Source: Sphingopyxis macrogoltabida (GTDB lineage: Bacteria > Pseudomonadota > Alphaproteobacteria > Sphingomonadales > Sphingomonadaceae). Taken from it: 64,000 nucleotides of DNA. Under the pieces are notes generated by a model, which saw only the letters and a program-made list of their open reading frames with translations, was not told the DNA's origin and did not search any database. The stretch's first letter is position 1. Every line of letters starts with the position of its first letter. The translations under genes and the position numbers were made by a program. Positions 35,828 through 45,784 of this stretch are shown piece by piece. The stretch lies in NCBI RefSeq assembly GCF_001307295.1, contig NZ_CP012700.1, positions 1,987,001 through 2,051,000 on the forward strand, in the 5' to 3' direction.

Positions 35828-36529
35828 TCAGTTCGATATCGGCGGCGCCAGTGCAATCTCGTCGAAGCTATGCGCCACATGATGCACCCCGACCCCACGC
35901 AGCATTTCGCCATGCGCCGCGCGGTCGGCGATATGGCCCGCGCCGCAGAAGCCGACGACGGTCATCCCCGCCGCAATCGCGGCCATGGCCCCGGTCGGCG
36001 AATCCTCGATCGCCAGGCAGGTCGCGGGATCGACGCCGAGTCCCCTGGCGGCGGCGAGATAGATATCGGGAAAGGGTTTGCCGCGATCCCAGCCGTCGGC
36101 GCTGTACACATGCCCGCCGAAATGACGATCGAGCCCGAACAGGCCGAGCGCCCAGCCGATATATTCGGCGCGGCTCGACGAAGCGATCGCGCGCGGCAAC
36201 TCCCCCAGCGTGTCGAGAAAGGCCGGCGCCCCGGGGACCGCGTCGAACCCCTCCATGAAGCGCGCCCGCGCGCGGGTCCGATGCGTCTCGCGAAAATCGG
36301 CGGGCAGCGCGCGGCCGAAACGCGCCTCGATCCGCCGCTGCGTCTCCTGCCAGTTATGCCCGTAATAGTCGCGCAGGCATTCGTCGTAGGTCGTCGGCAT
36401 GCCCGCCGCAGTCAGGCTTTCGGACAGCGACAGGTTTGCGCGTACCTCGCTGTCGGCGATGACGCCGTCGAAGTCGAAGATGATGGCGGCGGGGGCCGTA
36501 GAGATAGGGAATATTTCCTTCAATAACAT
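35828..36529 (-). CDS. HAD-superfamily hydrolase (beta-phosphoglucomutase-like)
   Basis: 233 aa. Motif I FDFDGVIADSE (Asp nucleophile), Ser/Thr motif IASSSRAEY, Lys in DRGKPFPDIYL, and acid pair in LAIEDSPTGAMAA. The cap inserted after motif I makes it a subfamily IA phosphatase or phosphoglucomutase. Substrate unknown. Stop codon lies against repeat family E copy 1. Confidence 0.87.
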   Translation of the reverse strand: MLLKEIFPISTAPAAIIFDFDGVIADSEVRANLSLSESLTAAGMPTTYDECLRDYYGHNWQETQRRIEARFGRALPADFRETHRTRARARFMEGFDAVPGAPAFLDTLGELPRAIASSSRAEYIGWALGLFGLDRHFGGHVYSADGWDRGKPFPDIYLAAARGLGVDPATCLAIEDSPTGAMAAIAAGMTVVGFCGAGHIADRAAHGEMLRGVGVHHVAHSFDEIALAPPISN

Positions 36530-36565
36530 AGTACTACATGAAGAGACGACAGCGTCTCAAGAAAA

Positions 36566-37483
36566 TCACCAGTCGCGCCATTCATCGACCTCTTCACTCA
36601 AACCCGGATGCCGAGCAACGAAAGCGATCTCTTCAAGAAGCAAGCAGATGTCTTCTCGCTCTTCGGTCTCGATGACCCCTCCCGCCCTTTCATCGGCTAG
36701 GTTGAACCACGCCACGCAGCCCTTGAGTATCCGCCGCACGTCGGCCTTGCGGGGCCTTGGCCCGATCGCCTTCAACTCCCTGCAAACTTCGTAGATTTTT
36801 GATCGAGCTGCATCGGCGAACTCAGCGGGTGGATAGGGGGGTGACGGCATCCAATTCTCAAACGGCTTTTCTTCGAGAAGTTGATCCCAAGTCAGCTTTG
36901 ACAGTCGATTTTTGTAGCGCTCTTCCTTCGCCTTCGCTTCAGCCTCATTTTTGGCTTTCTTCAACTCCGCCTCTCGCTCGAAGTTTTCGCGTTCGTTGTG
37001 CCAACGCCATTCGCCTTCAGCAGCATAGTTTACAAAGCGTGGAGATGCCGTTCTCGACCCAACGGCGTGGGCGAAGTTTTTCTCCGCTTCCATCAATTCG
37101 TGGTTGGTCGGTCGATCGATACCGATTATCCGCAACTCTTTGAACTCGTTGATGCTCCACCATTGTAACAACGTACCGAAAATCGCTTCGCGACCGGTAT
37201 GTGCGAACCTATACTCCTTTAATATTTTTGCTTTGCGAAATTCTGCCAACGACGGGGGTAATGTCCAAATTCCGTCATATACTGCAACAACGAGCTTGTC
37301 CGTGCTGGTGCCAATTATTTTGAATGCTGCATAACGCCCTGTCTCCGGAGCTGCGAACTCTGAGAAAGGCGACGTGAGAAACGAATAAACGTAGCCTACA
37401 GTTGGCGCATCACCGACATCCAGATTTTGCGGCATTTGGCCTGCGGAGAACATACTGCGCAAGTTGCCAAAGAAGTTTGACAC
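36566..37483 (-). CDS. low-GC hypothetical protein downstream of glmS
   Basis: 305 aa, no signal. The base composition is near 50% GC against mid-60s in neighbours, and it uses AT-rich codons rare around it, so it was probably acquired by transfer. Its N-terminal part (about 1-130) is beta-rich with VVAVYDGIWTLPPSL. The middle (about 155-200) is a charged Lys/Glu/Ala coiled-coil-like stretch. The C-terminal block contains FNLADER, IETEEREDICLLLEE and ends DEWRDW. It begins 6 bases after the glmS stop. Not recognised; an immunity-protein-like role is one untested guess. Confidence 0.75.
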   Translation of the reverse strand: MSNFFGNLRSMFSAGQMPQNLDVGDAPTVGYVYSFLTSPFSEFAAPETGRYAAFKIIGTSTDKLVVAVYDGIWTLPPSLAEFRKAKILKEYRFAHTGREAIFGTLLQWWSINEFKELRIIGIDRPTNHELMEAEKNFAHAVGSRTASPRFVNYAAEGEWRWHNERENFEREAELKKAKNEAEAKAKEERYKNRLSKLTWDQLLEEKPFENWMPSPPYPPAEFADAARSKIYEVCRELKAIGPRPRKADVRRILKGCVAWFNLADERAGGVIETEEREDICLLLEEIAFVARHPGLSEEVDEWRDW

Positions 37484-37489
37484 TGGTGG

Positions 37490-39313
<1,824 letters not shown>

Positions 39314-39344
39314 GTAGGTCTGGCTTTCTTCTGAGGGCGGGGCC

Positions 39345-39713
39345 CTATAGCGTGTAGGGAACGCGAATACCCGGCATCGATGCCGGAAACACCTTGATAT
39401 TGCGCGTAACGAGGATGCGGCCCGATATTTGCGCGGTTGCTAAGACGAAGGCGTCGGCCATCGTCAACCCCTTGCGTTCGGCCCTCAACGCAGCAGCGCG
39501 TCGGGCCACCGCATCGCCGACCTCCTCGATCGCGAAACAGCCGAGAAAGGCCTCGACCGCCTTCACCGACGCTGGGTCGGCGGCCGACATCACCTCGGTC
39601 CAGCTGATCCGGCTGACGCTCTTGCGTCCGGCGCGGCGGATCTCGCTGCGCGCGCCCTCGACGCCGTTCAGCGCGTCGATGAGGATATCGCTGTCGAATT
39701 GTGCCTCGATCAT
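39345..39713 (-). CDS. PIN-domain toxin (VapC-like)
   Basis: 122-aa PIN-domain ribonuclease. The acidic cluster is complete: Asp9 (FDSDILID), Glu40 (SWTEVM), Asp87 (MADAFVLATA) and the TRN at 103-105. It is expected to cleave RNA when free of antitoxin. Its ATG overlaps the antitoxin stop by four bases, as typical of toxin-antitoxin pairs. Same direction as glmS, 31 bases before it. Confidence 0.88.
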   Translation of the reverse strand: MIEAQFDSDILIDALNGVEGARSEIRRAGRKSVSRISWTEVMSAADPASVKAVEAFLGCFAIEEVGDAVARRAAALRAERKGLTMADAFVLATAQISGRILVTRNIKVFPASMPGIRVPYTL

Positions 39714-39934
39714 TCGCGCTTGCCCCTGAGGCGGCGCTGATATTTGAGCCCGTCGCCGATATCGTCACGCAAACGCCATATCCCGAACGCATTGTCGATC
39801 GCGTCGCCCGATATGTCGGCGCGGTACGCGCTCACCGCGCGGCGCATCAGTTCGGCGCGCGACACGCCCTGCGACGCCGCGAGCGCATCGAGCCACTGGA
39901 CATCGTCATCGGGAATATCGGCGAGGAAGCGCAT
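39710..39934 (-). CDS. ribbon-helix-helix antitoxin
   Basis: 74 aa. The first half, MRFLADIPDDDVQWLDALAA through SRAELMRRAV, fits a ribbon-helix-helix DNA-binding domain (short strand then two helices). The C-terminal part, GIWRLRDDIGDGLKYQRRLRGKRE, would bind the toxin. Six bases upstream of its start is a perfect 10-bp inverted repeat, a likely self-operator. Coupled to the toxin by an ATGA overlap. Confidence 0.85.
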   Translation of the reverse strand: MRFLADIPDDDVQWLDALAASQGVSRAELMRRAVSAYRADISGDAIDNAFGIWRLRDDIGDGLKYQRRLRGKRE

Positions 39935-39940
39935 GCAAGA

Positions 39941-39963
39941 TTGATATCATATCATGATATCAA
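39941..39963 (-). promoter_or_regulatory. operator palindrome of the toxin-antitoxin operon
   Basis: TTGATATCAT - ATC - ATGATATCAA: two perfect 10-base arms and a 3-base spacer, six bases from the antitoxin ATG. A TATGAT-like -10 element lies inside it, so binding of the antitoxin would block its own promoter. Confidence 0.8.
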
Positions 39964-40001
39964 GTCAATCGGCATGCCGGTAGACGGTTCTTACCTTTTT
40001 T

Positions 40002-40077
40002 CGTCATCCCGGACTTGATCCGGGATCCCGCGCAGCGGCGCAGGAAAGCGGGATCCCGGATCAAGTCCGGGGTGACG
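40002..40077. repeat. palindromic intergenic repeat, family B
   Basis: Outer arms CGTCATCCCGGACTTGATCC and its inverted match ending GGTGACG, with a second inner GGGATCCCGC / GCGGGATCCC pair. The loop is CGCAGCGGCGCAGGAAA. One mismatch (CCCGG/CCGGG) in the outer arm. It lies between the toxin-antitoxin promoter and a hypothetical gene. Confidence 0.85.
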
Positions 40078-40106
40078 AGAAGGTTCCCAGCTGCGACCCG
40101 CCTCCC

Positions 40107-40424
40107 TCAACTCCGCCCGAAATTCCGGTCGACGAAGATCATCGCGAACTGCCACGGATCGGCCGTTTCACCATTGCCGGCTACGAAACGCTGCTGCCCG
40201 CCGGCCCAGATCCGCTGGATCTGCGCCGGCAGTTCGGGGGTGAATTTCATCTGCTGCGCGACGATCTCTTCCCAGCTTCCACCGGCCACGCCGAAGCTCT
40301 GGCGGAGCTGCGGTACCATGGCCTTGCAGTAATCCTCCGTCGCCGGGTCAAGATGGCCGATCGCCTTCAGCACCCAGGCATCGACGAAGCGCAGGAAGGG
40401 TTTGTCTTCGTAACGGTCGCTCAC
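40107..40424 (-). CDS. hypothetical protein (glmU operon)
   Basis: 105 aa from GTG 40424, whose GTGA overlaps the stop of the acetyltransferase gene; an ATG at 40451 would add nine residues inside the previous gene. Contains KPFLRFVDAWVLKAIGHL, GGSWEEIVAQQM and DPWQFAMIFVDRNF. No signal or metal site. Not recognised. Third gene behind glmU. Confidence 0.72.
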   Translation of the reverse strand: MSDRYEDKPFLRFVDAWVLKAIGHLDPATEDYCKAMVPQLRQSFGVAGGSWEEIVAQQMKFTPELPAQIQRIWAGGQQRFVAGNGETADPWQFAMIFVDRNFGRS

Positions 40425-40966
40425 TTGAACTGGGTCTCCACTTTTTGCCACTCGTCCTTGAGCAGGCCGAAAATCAATGAATCACGGACGCCGATATGCG
40501 TTTCCCATTCGCCCCGCAGATGCCCCTCGCGCCGGAATCCCAGCTTTTCGAGGAGCGCGATCGACCCGGCGTTGTCGGGGTCGGTGTCGGCGAAGATACG
40601 CCGTAGCCCGCCTTCGGTAAAGCCATGCGCGACGACGCAGGCGACCGCCTCGCGTGCCAGCCCCGCGCCCCAGCGGTCGCGGCGGAGGATATAACCGACC
40701 TCGCCGACCCCGGGCTTGCCGTCCATCAGGATCACCCAACCGAGCGCCTCGTCATTTCCTTCGGTGATCGCCCAGCAGAGCCAGCCCTGCCCTTCTTCGG
40801 CGTTGCGCGCGACATAGGCCTCGGTCTCGGCGAGCGACTGATGCGGACCGCTCGACCACCAGGTCATCAGTTCGGCATCGGACAGCACCGCGAACAGCGC
40901 CGCGGCATCGCCGGCGCGGAGCTGGCGCAGCACCAGCCGCGCGGTGGTCAGCGTCGGGGCGGCCAT
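40421..40966 (-). CDS. GNAT family N-acetyltransferase
   Basis: 181-aa RimJ/RimL-like acetyltransferase. It has LTTARLVLRQL at the N-terminus, the acetyl-CoA loop RRDRWGAGLA, and SIALLEKLGFRREG near the C-terminus. Substrate unknown. Starts five bases after the glmU stop; ATG 40966 used. Confidence 0.87.
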   Translation of the reverse strand: MAAPTLTTARLVLRQLRAGDAAALFAVLSDAELMTWWSSGPHQSLAETEAYVARNAEEGQGWLCWAITEGNDEALGWVILMDGKPGVGEVGYILRRDRWGAGLAREAVACVVAHGFTEGGLRRIFADTDPDNAGSIALLEKLGFRREGHLRGEWETHIGVRDSLIFGLLKDEWQKVETQFK

Positions 40967-40970
40967 CGTC

Positions 40971-42329
40971 CTATTTCTTCTCCGCCGCCTTTTTCTTGCG
41001 CATCGTGTCGTGGAAGCGGTCGGCCCAGCCCGGTTTGACGAGCTGTTCGGCGCGCACCATGCGGAGGTCGCCGTCGCCGACATCGCGCGATACCGCACTG
41101 CCCGCGGCGACGATGGCGTCGCGGCCGATCGTCACCGGCGCGATCAGCGCACTGTTCGATCCAATGAAGGCATTTTCGCCGATCACCGTCTGATATTTGA
41201 AATAGCCGTCATAATTGCAGGTGATCGTCCCCGCGCCGATATTGGCGCCCGCGCCGACCGTCGCGTCGCCTAGGTAGGTGAGGTGGTTCGCCTTGGCGCC
41301 CTTCCCCAGATGCGCCTTCTTGGTTTCGACGAAATTGCCGATCTTCGCTTTCTCTTCGAGCACCGTGCCGGGGCGGAGACGCGCGAACGGGCCGATCTCG
41401 CAGCCGGCGCCGATGCTCGCGCCCTCGATATGGCTGTTGGCGCGGATCGTCACATTGTCGGCGACGGTCACGCCGGGGCCGAAAAAGACATTGGGCTCGA
41501 TCGTCACGTCGCGGCCCAGCTCGGTATCCCAGGAGAACCAGACGGTATCGGGGGCGCGCAGCGACGCGCCGCCCGCCATCGCCTCCTCGCGCTTGAACGC
41601 CTGCCACTGCGCTTCCGCGGTGGCGAGTTCGGCGCGGCTGTTGATACCGGCGACATCGTTCGGATCGGTCGTCACGACAGCGCACGACCGCCCGTCGGCG
41701 TTCGCGATGTTGACGATGTCGACAAGGTAAAACTCCTTCGCCGCATTGTCGTCGGTGACGCGTGCGAGCAGCGCGAACAGATCGCGCGCCTTTGCCGCCA
41801 TCAGCCCCGAATTGCAGAGCCGGACCGCGCGCTCGGCGTCGGTCGCATCCTTGTGCTCGACCATCTTGGTCACCCGGTCGCCATCGGTGATGACGCGGCC
41901 ATATTGCAGCGGGTCTGCGGGTTCGAACGCGAGGACGACGACCGCGGGAGTGTCCTCAGCGTTCAGCCGGTCGATCATCGACTGCATCGTCGCGGTCGGG
42001 ACGAAAGGCACGTCGCCATAGAGGATCAGCACATCGCCGTCGAAACCGGCCAGCGCGCCCTCGGCCTGCTGCACCGCATGGCCGGTGCCGAGTTGCGGGT
42101 CCTGCACTGCCAGTTCGGCCGAACCGCCGAGCGCGGTTTCGAGCTGGTCGGCCTTGTCGCCGACGATCACCACCTTCTTCGCGGGGCTCAGCGCGTCGAC
42201 GCGCGCCATTAAATGCAGCAGCATCGGCCGCCCCGCGATCGGGTGCAGCACCTTGTGCAGGTCGGATTTCATGCGGGTGCCCTTGCCGGCGGCGAGGACG
42301 ATAGCGGCGATCGGTCGGTTTGTGGTCAT
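40971..42329 (-). CDS. glmU: bifunctional UDP-GlcNAc pyrophosphorylase / GlcN-1-P acetyltransferase
   Basis: 452 aa, complete. N-terminal uridylyltransferase with LAAGKGTRMKSDLHKVL, LILYGDVPF and LCNSG. The C-terminal left-handed beta-helix acetyltransferase has FLGPGV-like hexapeptides, KKAHLGKGAKANHLTYLGDA and NYDGYFK. It supplies UDP-N-acetylglucosamine. ATG 42329 with GGGAG upstream. First gene of a three-gene operon; divergent from gph. Confidence 0.96.
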   Translation of the reverse strand: MTTNRPIAAIVLAAGKGTRMKSDLHKVLHPIAGRPMLLHLMARVDALSPAKKVVIVGDKADQLETALGGSAELAVQDPQLGTGHAVQQAEGALAGFDGDVLILYGDVPFVPTATMQSMIDRLNAEDTPAVVVLAFEPADPLQYGRVITDGDRVTKMVEHKDATDAERAVRLCNSGLMAAKARDLFALLARVTDDNAAKEFYLVDIVNIANADGRSCAVVTTDPNDVAGINSRAELATAEAQWQAFKREEAMAGGASLRAPDTVWFSWDTELGRDVTIEPNVFFGPGVTVADNVTIRANSHIEGASIGAGCEIGPFARLRPGTVLEEKAKIGNFVETKKAHLGKGAKANHLTYLGDATVGAGANIGAGTITCNYDGYFKYQTVIGENAFIGSNSALIAPVTIGRDAIVAAGSAVSRDVGDGDLRMVRAEQLVKPGWADRFHDTMRKKKAAEKK

Positions 42330-42388
42330 GCGCGCTCCCATGCCAGCAAATCATTGCGGTTTCCAGACTGGCGGGCCATGCGCACGCG

Positions 42389-43051
42389 ATGAATGATTTC
42401 CCTTTCCGGATCGTCGGATTCGACCTCGACGGCACGCTGGTCGATACGGCGGGCGACCTGACCGCGGCGGTCAACCATGCGCTGTCGCTCGTCGGGCGCG
42501 CGCCGCTGCCCGAAGCGGCGGTGCGGCCGATGATCGGGCTGGGCGCGAAGCATATGCTCGAACAGGGGCTGGCGGCGACCGGCGGTGTCCCGGACGACGA
42601 TGTCGAGCGGCTCTATCCCGAACTGCTGCGCTATTACGAAGACCATATCGCGGTGCACAGCCGCCCCTTCCCCGGCTTGACCGAAGCGCTCGGCCAGCTC
42701 GACGCGCTCGGCGTGCATACCGCGGTGGTCACCAACAAGATGGAGCGGCTGGCGCGCCTGCTGCTCGGCGAACTCGGGCTGGCCGACCGGATGGCGACGA
42801 TCATTGGCGGCGACACGCTGGGCGTCCGCAAACCCGCGGCCGAACCGATCCTCGCGATGGTCCGGCAATGCGGCGGCGGCCGTGCGGCGTTCGTCGGCGA
42901 CAGCATCTACGACGTGATGGCGGCCACGAACGCCGGTGTGCCCAGCATCGCAGTCAGCTTCGGCTTCCTCGACCGGCCGGCGGCAGACCTCGGCGCCGAT
43001 CATGTCATCGACGATTATAGCGAACTGATCCCGCTGCTCGATCGTCTCTAG
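42389..43051 (+). CDS. gph: phosphoglycolate phosphatase-like HAD hydrolase
   Basis: 220 aa. HAD motif I FDLDGTLVDTAGD, motif II VVTNK, motif III/IV Lys-equivalent GVRKPAAEP and VGDSIYDVMAA. Length and the GDL/LxxxGRxxL cap features fit Gph, which removes 2-phosphoglycolate formed during DNA repair. Starts 60 bases from glmU and overlaps the converging nucleotidyltransferase gene by four bases. Confidence 0.85.
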   Translation: MNDFPFRIVGFDLDGTLVDTAGDLTAAVNHALSLVGRAPLPEAAVRPMIGLGAKHMLEQGLAATGGVPDDDVERLYPELLRYYEDHIAVHSRPFPGLTEALGQLDALGVHTAVVTNKMERLARLLLGELGLADRMATIIGGDTLGVRKPAAEPILAMVRQCGGGRAAFVGDSIYDVMAATNAGVPSIAVSFGFLDRPAADLGADHVIDDYSELIPLLDRL

Positions 43052-44061
43052 CGCTTCCGCCACTTGGTCCACAAATGCCGCGCGAGCATCGCGGGCGGCA
43101 TGCGCAGCCAGTGCGAGCGGATGTAGAAGGCCTGCTGGAGCGCGAAATCGGTCGAACGCCCCCAGTCGTCGCGCGCCAGCAACCGGCGGCGATACCAGCC
43201 GTCGCCCGGGTCCTGTCCGTCCCAGCCCGAAGGAAGATCGCTGCCATAGAGATCACGCGACAGCCGGGCGGCGCGGCGAACCGGGGCGCGCAACCCGTGC
43301 ATGTCGGCGCGCGTGTCGAGCTTGCCCCAGAAGCCGGGATCGGCAGCGGCAAAGTCGCGCGTCAGGCAGTGGAAATCCCAGAGATTGCGCAAGCCCCCCT
43401 GCAAATCGCCATCGGCGAGCATATGCGCCGCGCAATGGCACGCCATGTCGGCGGGGCAAAGCACCGCATGCCCGCTTGCCGTCGGCACCGCATCGCTCAT
43501 CAGCGCCAGCGCATCGGGCGTGATCCGGTGGGTCCTCGGCAGGATCGTGTGGTGGACGTCGATCATCCGGTCGCGCGCCTTGTGGATCAGCGGCGGCAGT
43601 TCGTGCATATGATCGCGGTAATAGGCGTCGTCATAGGGATCGGACTTCACCCACTCCCATTCGGCTTCGAGCAATTCATTCTCGGCGCGGCCGATATCGC
43701 TTTGCAGGACGAGGATATCGAGGTCGCCGATCTGGCGGCCCGCCGAACAGGAGAGGCCAGCCGCGGCATAGGCCGTCCCCTTGAGCAGCACGAATTCGAT
43801 GCGCTGTTCCTTGAGCGCGCGGTGCGCCATCTCGGCTTCCCATAGCGCCTGTCGCTGCGCGACCTCGGCCGCGGTGCGCTGGTCGGCGAACAGCGCGGCG
43901 ACCGAAGGCGGCAGGTCGGCCGCTTCGAGCCGGCAGGCGAGCGTCGCGAGCATCGCTTCGCTACGCGCGACGCCGATCACGCCGTCCCAGTCACGCGGAC
44001 CGAGGTCGGCGGCGGCACGGCGACCGGCCATCAGGTCGACGAGCGTCTGCACCGCGCTCAT
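43048..44061 (-). CDS. nucleotidyltransferase of the HPr-rel-A-like operon
   Basis: 337 aa. Middle region has VLLKGTAYA at 91-99 and AGRQIGDLDILV at 107-118, with Asp113 and Asp115 as the metal pair of a nucleotidyltransferase fold (the large PF14907-type group). No adenylation target is known. Homologous proteins occur beside PqqD/RRE and HprK-like genes in peptide-tailoring loci such as some lasso-peptide clusters. Its ATG overlaps the kinase stop (ATGA). Confidence 0.85.
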   Translation of the reverse strand: MSAVQTLVDLMAGRRAAADLGPRDWDGVIGVARSEAMLATLACRLEAADLPPSVAALFADQRTAAEVAQRQALWEAEMAHRALKEQRIEFVLLKGTAYAAAGLSCSAGRQIGDLDILVLQSDIGRAENELLEAEWEWVKSDPYDDAYYRDHMHELPPLIHKARDRMIDVHHTILPRTHRITPDALALMSDAVPTASGHAVLCPADMACHCAAHMLADGDLQGGLRNLWDFHCLTRDFAAADPGFWGKLDTRADMHGLRAPVRRAARLSRDLYGSDLPSGWDGQDPGDGWYRRRLLARDDWGRSTDFALQQAFYIRSHWLRMPPAMLARHLWTKWRKR

Positions 44062-44912
44062 CGCGCCGCCTCCGCCCATAATTGTTCGGCGAGCGCGATC
44101 CCCGTCGCGCTGTCGGGATAGGAAATGCCGAAGGCCGGCGTCTCGCGCACCAGCCGGGTCAGCGCCGCGAAGCCCGCCTCGCCGAGCGTGACATAATTGG
44201 TCGATGATTCGGTGAGGCGCACGAAGGCTTCGCCCTCCCCCATCGGCTCGATCGCCGCCTCGCCCCCGAAGCGCGGAAAGAGGAGCAGCGCCGGGCGCAC
44301 GGGTTCGCGCATCGCGGCTATGGCATTGCTCCTCGGGATCAGGTGGCGGATGTCGCCCTTCGGTGTCCCTGCGAGCAGCGGCCCGAGCCGCGACGCGTCG
44401 ACCCGCGATGCCATTTCGGCGATCGCTGCATTCTTGAGGCTGACCGCACGCGGGAAGGCAAGCGCATCGCCGCTCAAGGGCTCGATCAGGGTGAACTCGT
44501 CGCCCATCAGCCGCCAGTCGCCCTCGCCCAGCAGCGCGGCAAGCGTCGATTTTCCCGATCCCGATTCACCCGACATGATCAGCGCGCGGCCATCCTTCGC
44601 GACCGCGCTGGCATGGAGCAGCATATGCCGCCGCCAGCCCAGAGCGACCTGCAGGTTCATCGCCATCTCGGCGGCGAGCAGTCCCATCGACAGCGGCAGC
44701 GGCAGCGCGTCAGGGACGATGAAATCGCCGCCGATATGCACCGAGGGGCGCAGCCAGCGCCGCCACGGCCGCGCCGCGAACAGGCGCACCGTGGCGTCGG
44801 CCGGGCGTGCGTCGTCCTGCGGATAGGCGGCGTAGAGCCGGTCGAGCGCCGCGATCGGTTCGGGCCAGTCGCTGCCGACGCGAAACTGGACGGGGCCGAC
44901 GGCAATCCGCAT
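44058..44912 (-). CDS. HprK-related kinase (HprK-rel-A type)
   Basis: 284-aa P-loop kinase related to the catalytic half of HPr kinase/phosphorylase. Walker A GESGSGKS at 115-122, preceded by LLHASAV with His100, and followed by MGDEFTLIE with Asp138. It lacks the N-terminal domain of full HprK, and no HPr is nearby, so its phosphate acceptor is unknown. Eight bases after the PqqD-like gene; overlaps the nucleotidyltransferase. Confidence 0.87.
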   Translation of the reverse strand: MRIAVGPVQFRVGSDWPEPIAALDRLYAAYPQDDARPADATVRLFAARPWRRWLRPSVHIGGDFIVPDALPLPLSMGLLAAEMAMNLQVALGWRRHMLLHASAVAKDGRALIMSGESGSGKSTLAALLGEGDWRLMGDEFTLIEPLSGDALAFPRAVSLKNAAIAEMASRVDASRLGPLLAGTPKGDIRHLIPRSNAIAAMREPVRPALLLFPRFGGEAAIEPMGEGEAFVRLTESSTNYVTLGEAGFAALTRLVRETPAFGISYPDSATGIALAEQLWAEAAR

Positions 44913-44920
44913 GCTGTGCC

Positions 44921-45202
44921 TCACGCGCGCTCCACCAGCCCCAGCGCGGCGAGTTCGGCCAAGCGGTCGGCGACGATCGCCGGTGCATCGCCATCCGCAT
45001 CGAGATCGAACGCCGCGGCGAGCCGGTCGGCGAGCGTGGCGGCATCGCACATGTCGCTGCCCATCAGGGCGAGTATTTCGGGCATCGGCGGTGCGACGAG
45101 GTGCGTCTGCATCGAACGGCGGTCGAAAATGGCGGTGAGTTCGCCAAGCGGCTCGATGCGTAATGCGTCGGGCGGGGCTGCGCGATAGGCCCGGTCAGGC
45201 AT
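44921..45202 (-). CDS. PqqD-like peptide-binding protein (HPr-rel-A system)
   Basis: 93 aa. The sequence RIEPLGELTAIFDRRSMQTHLVAPPMPEILALM-like order and the DADGDAPAIVADRLAELAALGLVE ending fit the PqqD/RRE fold, a small winged-helix that binds leader peptides. NCBI has a family named for the HPr-rel-A system that pairs with HprK-related kinase A. Its start overlaps the MarR stop by eight bases. No precursor peptide gene is visible within several kilobases. Confidence 0.82.
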   Translation of the reverse strand: MPDRAYRAAPPDALRIEPLGELTAIFDRRSMQTHLVAPPMPEILALMGSDMCDAATLADRLAAAFDLDADGDAPAIVADRLAELAALGLVERA

Positions 45203-45641
45203 AATCTTCGGCGGCGGCAGTCAGCTTGGCGAGGATAGTGAGCAGCGTCGCGCGTTCGCGTTCGCTGATCGTCGATTCAAGCTGCGCCTCGCTCGCCAGC
45301 GCCGCGGGGACGATCGCGTCGTAGAGCGAACGGCCGGTCTCGGTGAGTTCCAGATGATGCGAGCGTCCGTCGGCCTCGTGCGCCTGGCGCGCGATCAGGT
45401 GACGATCGGCGAGCGCCTTGGCCGCGCGATTGACCGTCACCTTGTCCATCCGCGTCGCCGCGACGAGTTCGCGCTGGGTCAGCGGCTTGCCTTCGCCGAG
45501 CACCGCCATCAGCCGCCATTCGGGGATCTTGAGGCCGAAGCGGTTCTGATATTCGGCGGCGATGCGGCTCGACAGCGCGTTCGACGCGATCGACAGCCGA
45601 TATGGCAGGAAATTGTCGAGGTTCAGTTTCTTGGCGGCCAT
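45195..45641 (-). CDS. MarR family transcriptional regulator
   Basis: 148-aa winged-helix regulator: IPEWRLMAVLGEGKPLTQRELV, then the recognition helix region MDKVTVNRAAKALADR and the wing DGRSHHLELTETG. First gene of the operon with PqqD-like, HprK-like and nucleotidyltransferase genes, with overlaps, so it probably controls them. No clear operator palindrome was seen in the 57 bases before the repeat upstream. Confidence 0.88.
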   Translation of the reverse strand: MAAKKLNLDNFLPYRLSIASNALSSRIAAEYQNRFGLKIPEWRLMAVLGEGKPLTQRELVAATRMDKVTVNRAAKALADRHLIARQAHEADGRSHHLELTETGRSLYDAIVPAALASEAQLESTISERERATLLTILAKLTAAAEDYA

Positions 45642-45698
45642 GTGCTATCCATATCGCCTGATCGCCGTCTGTGAAGCGCGATTTCAACCAAAGTAGCT

Positions 45699-45775
45699 CG
45701 TCATTGCGAGCGCAGCGAAGCAATCCAGAGCAGGCGTAAACCGCTCTGGATTGCTTCGCTGCGCTCGCAATGACG
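45699..45775. repeat. palindromic intergenic repeat, family C (copy 1)
   Basis: Outer arm CGTCATTGCGAGCGCAGCGA continuing AGCAATCCAGAG is matched inverted at 45744-45775 around CAGGCGTAAACCG-type spacer. Copy 2 at 60752-60828 differs by a few bases, compensated in both arms (GCGCAGC/GCGAAGC). Between the MarR start and the TonB-receptor stop. Confidence 0.9.
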
Positions 45776-45784
45776 ATGTGCTGC

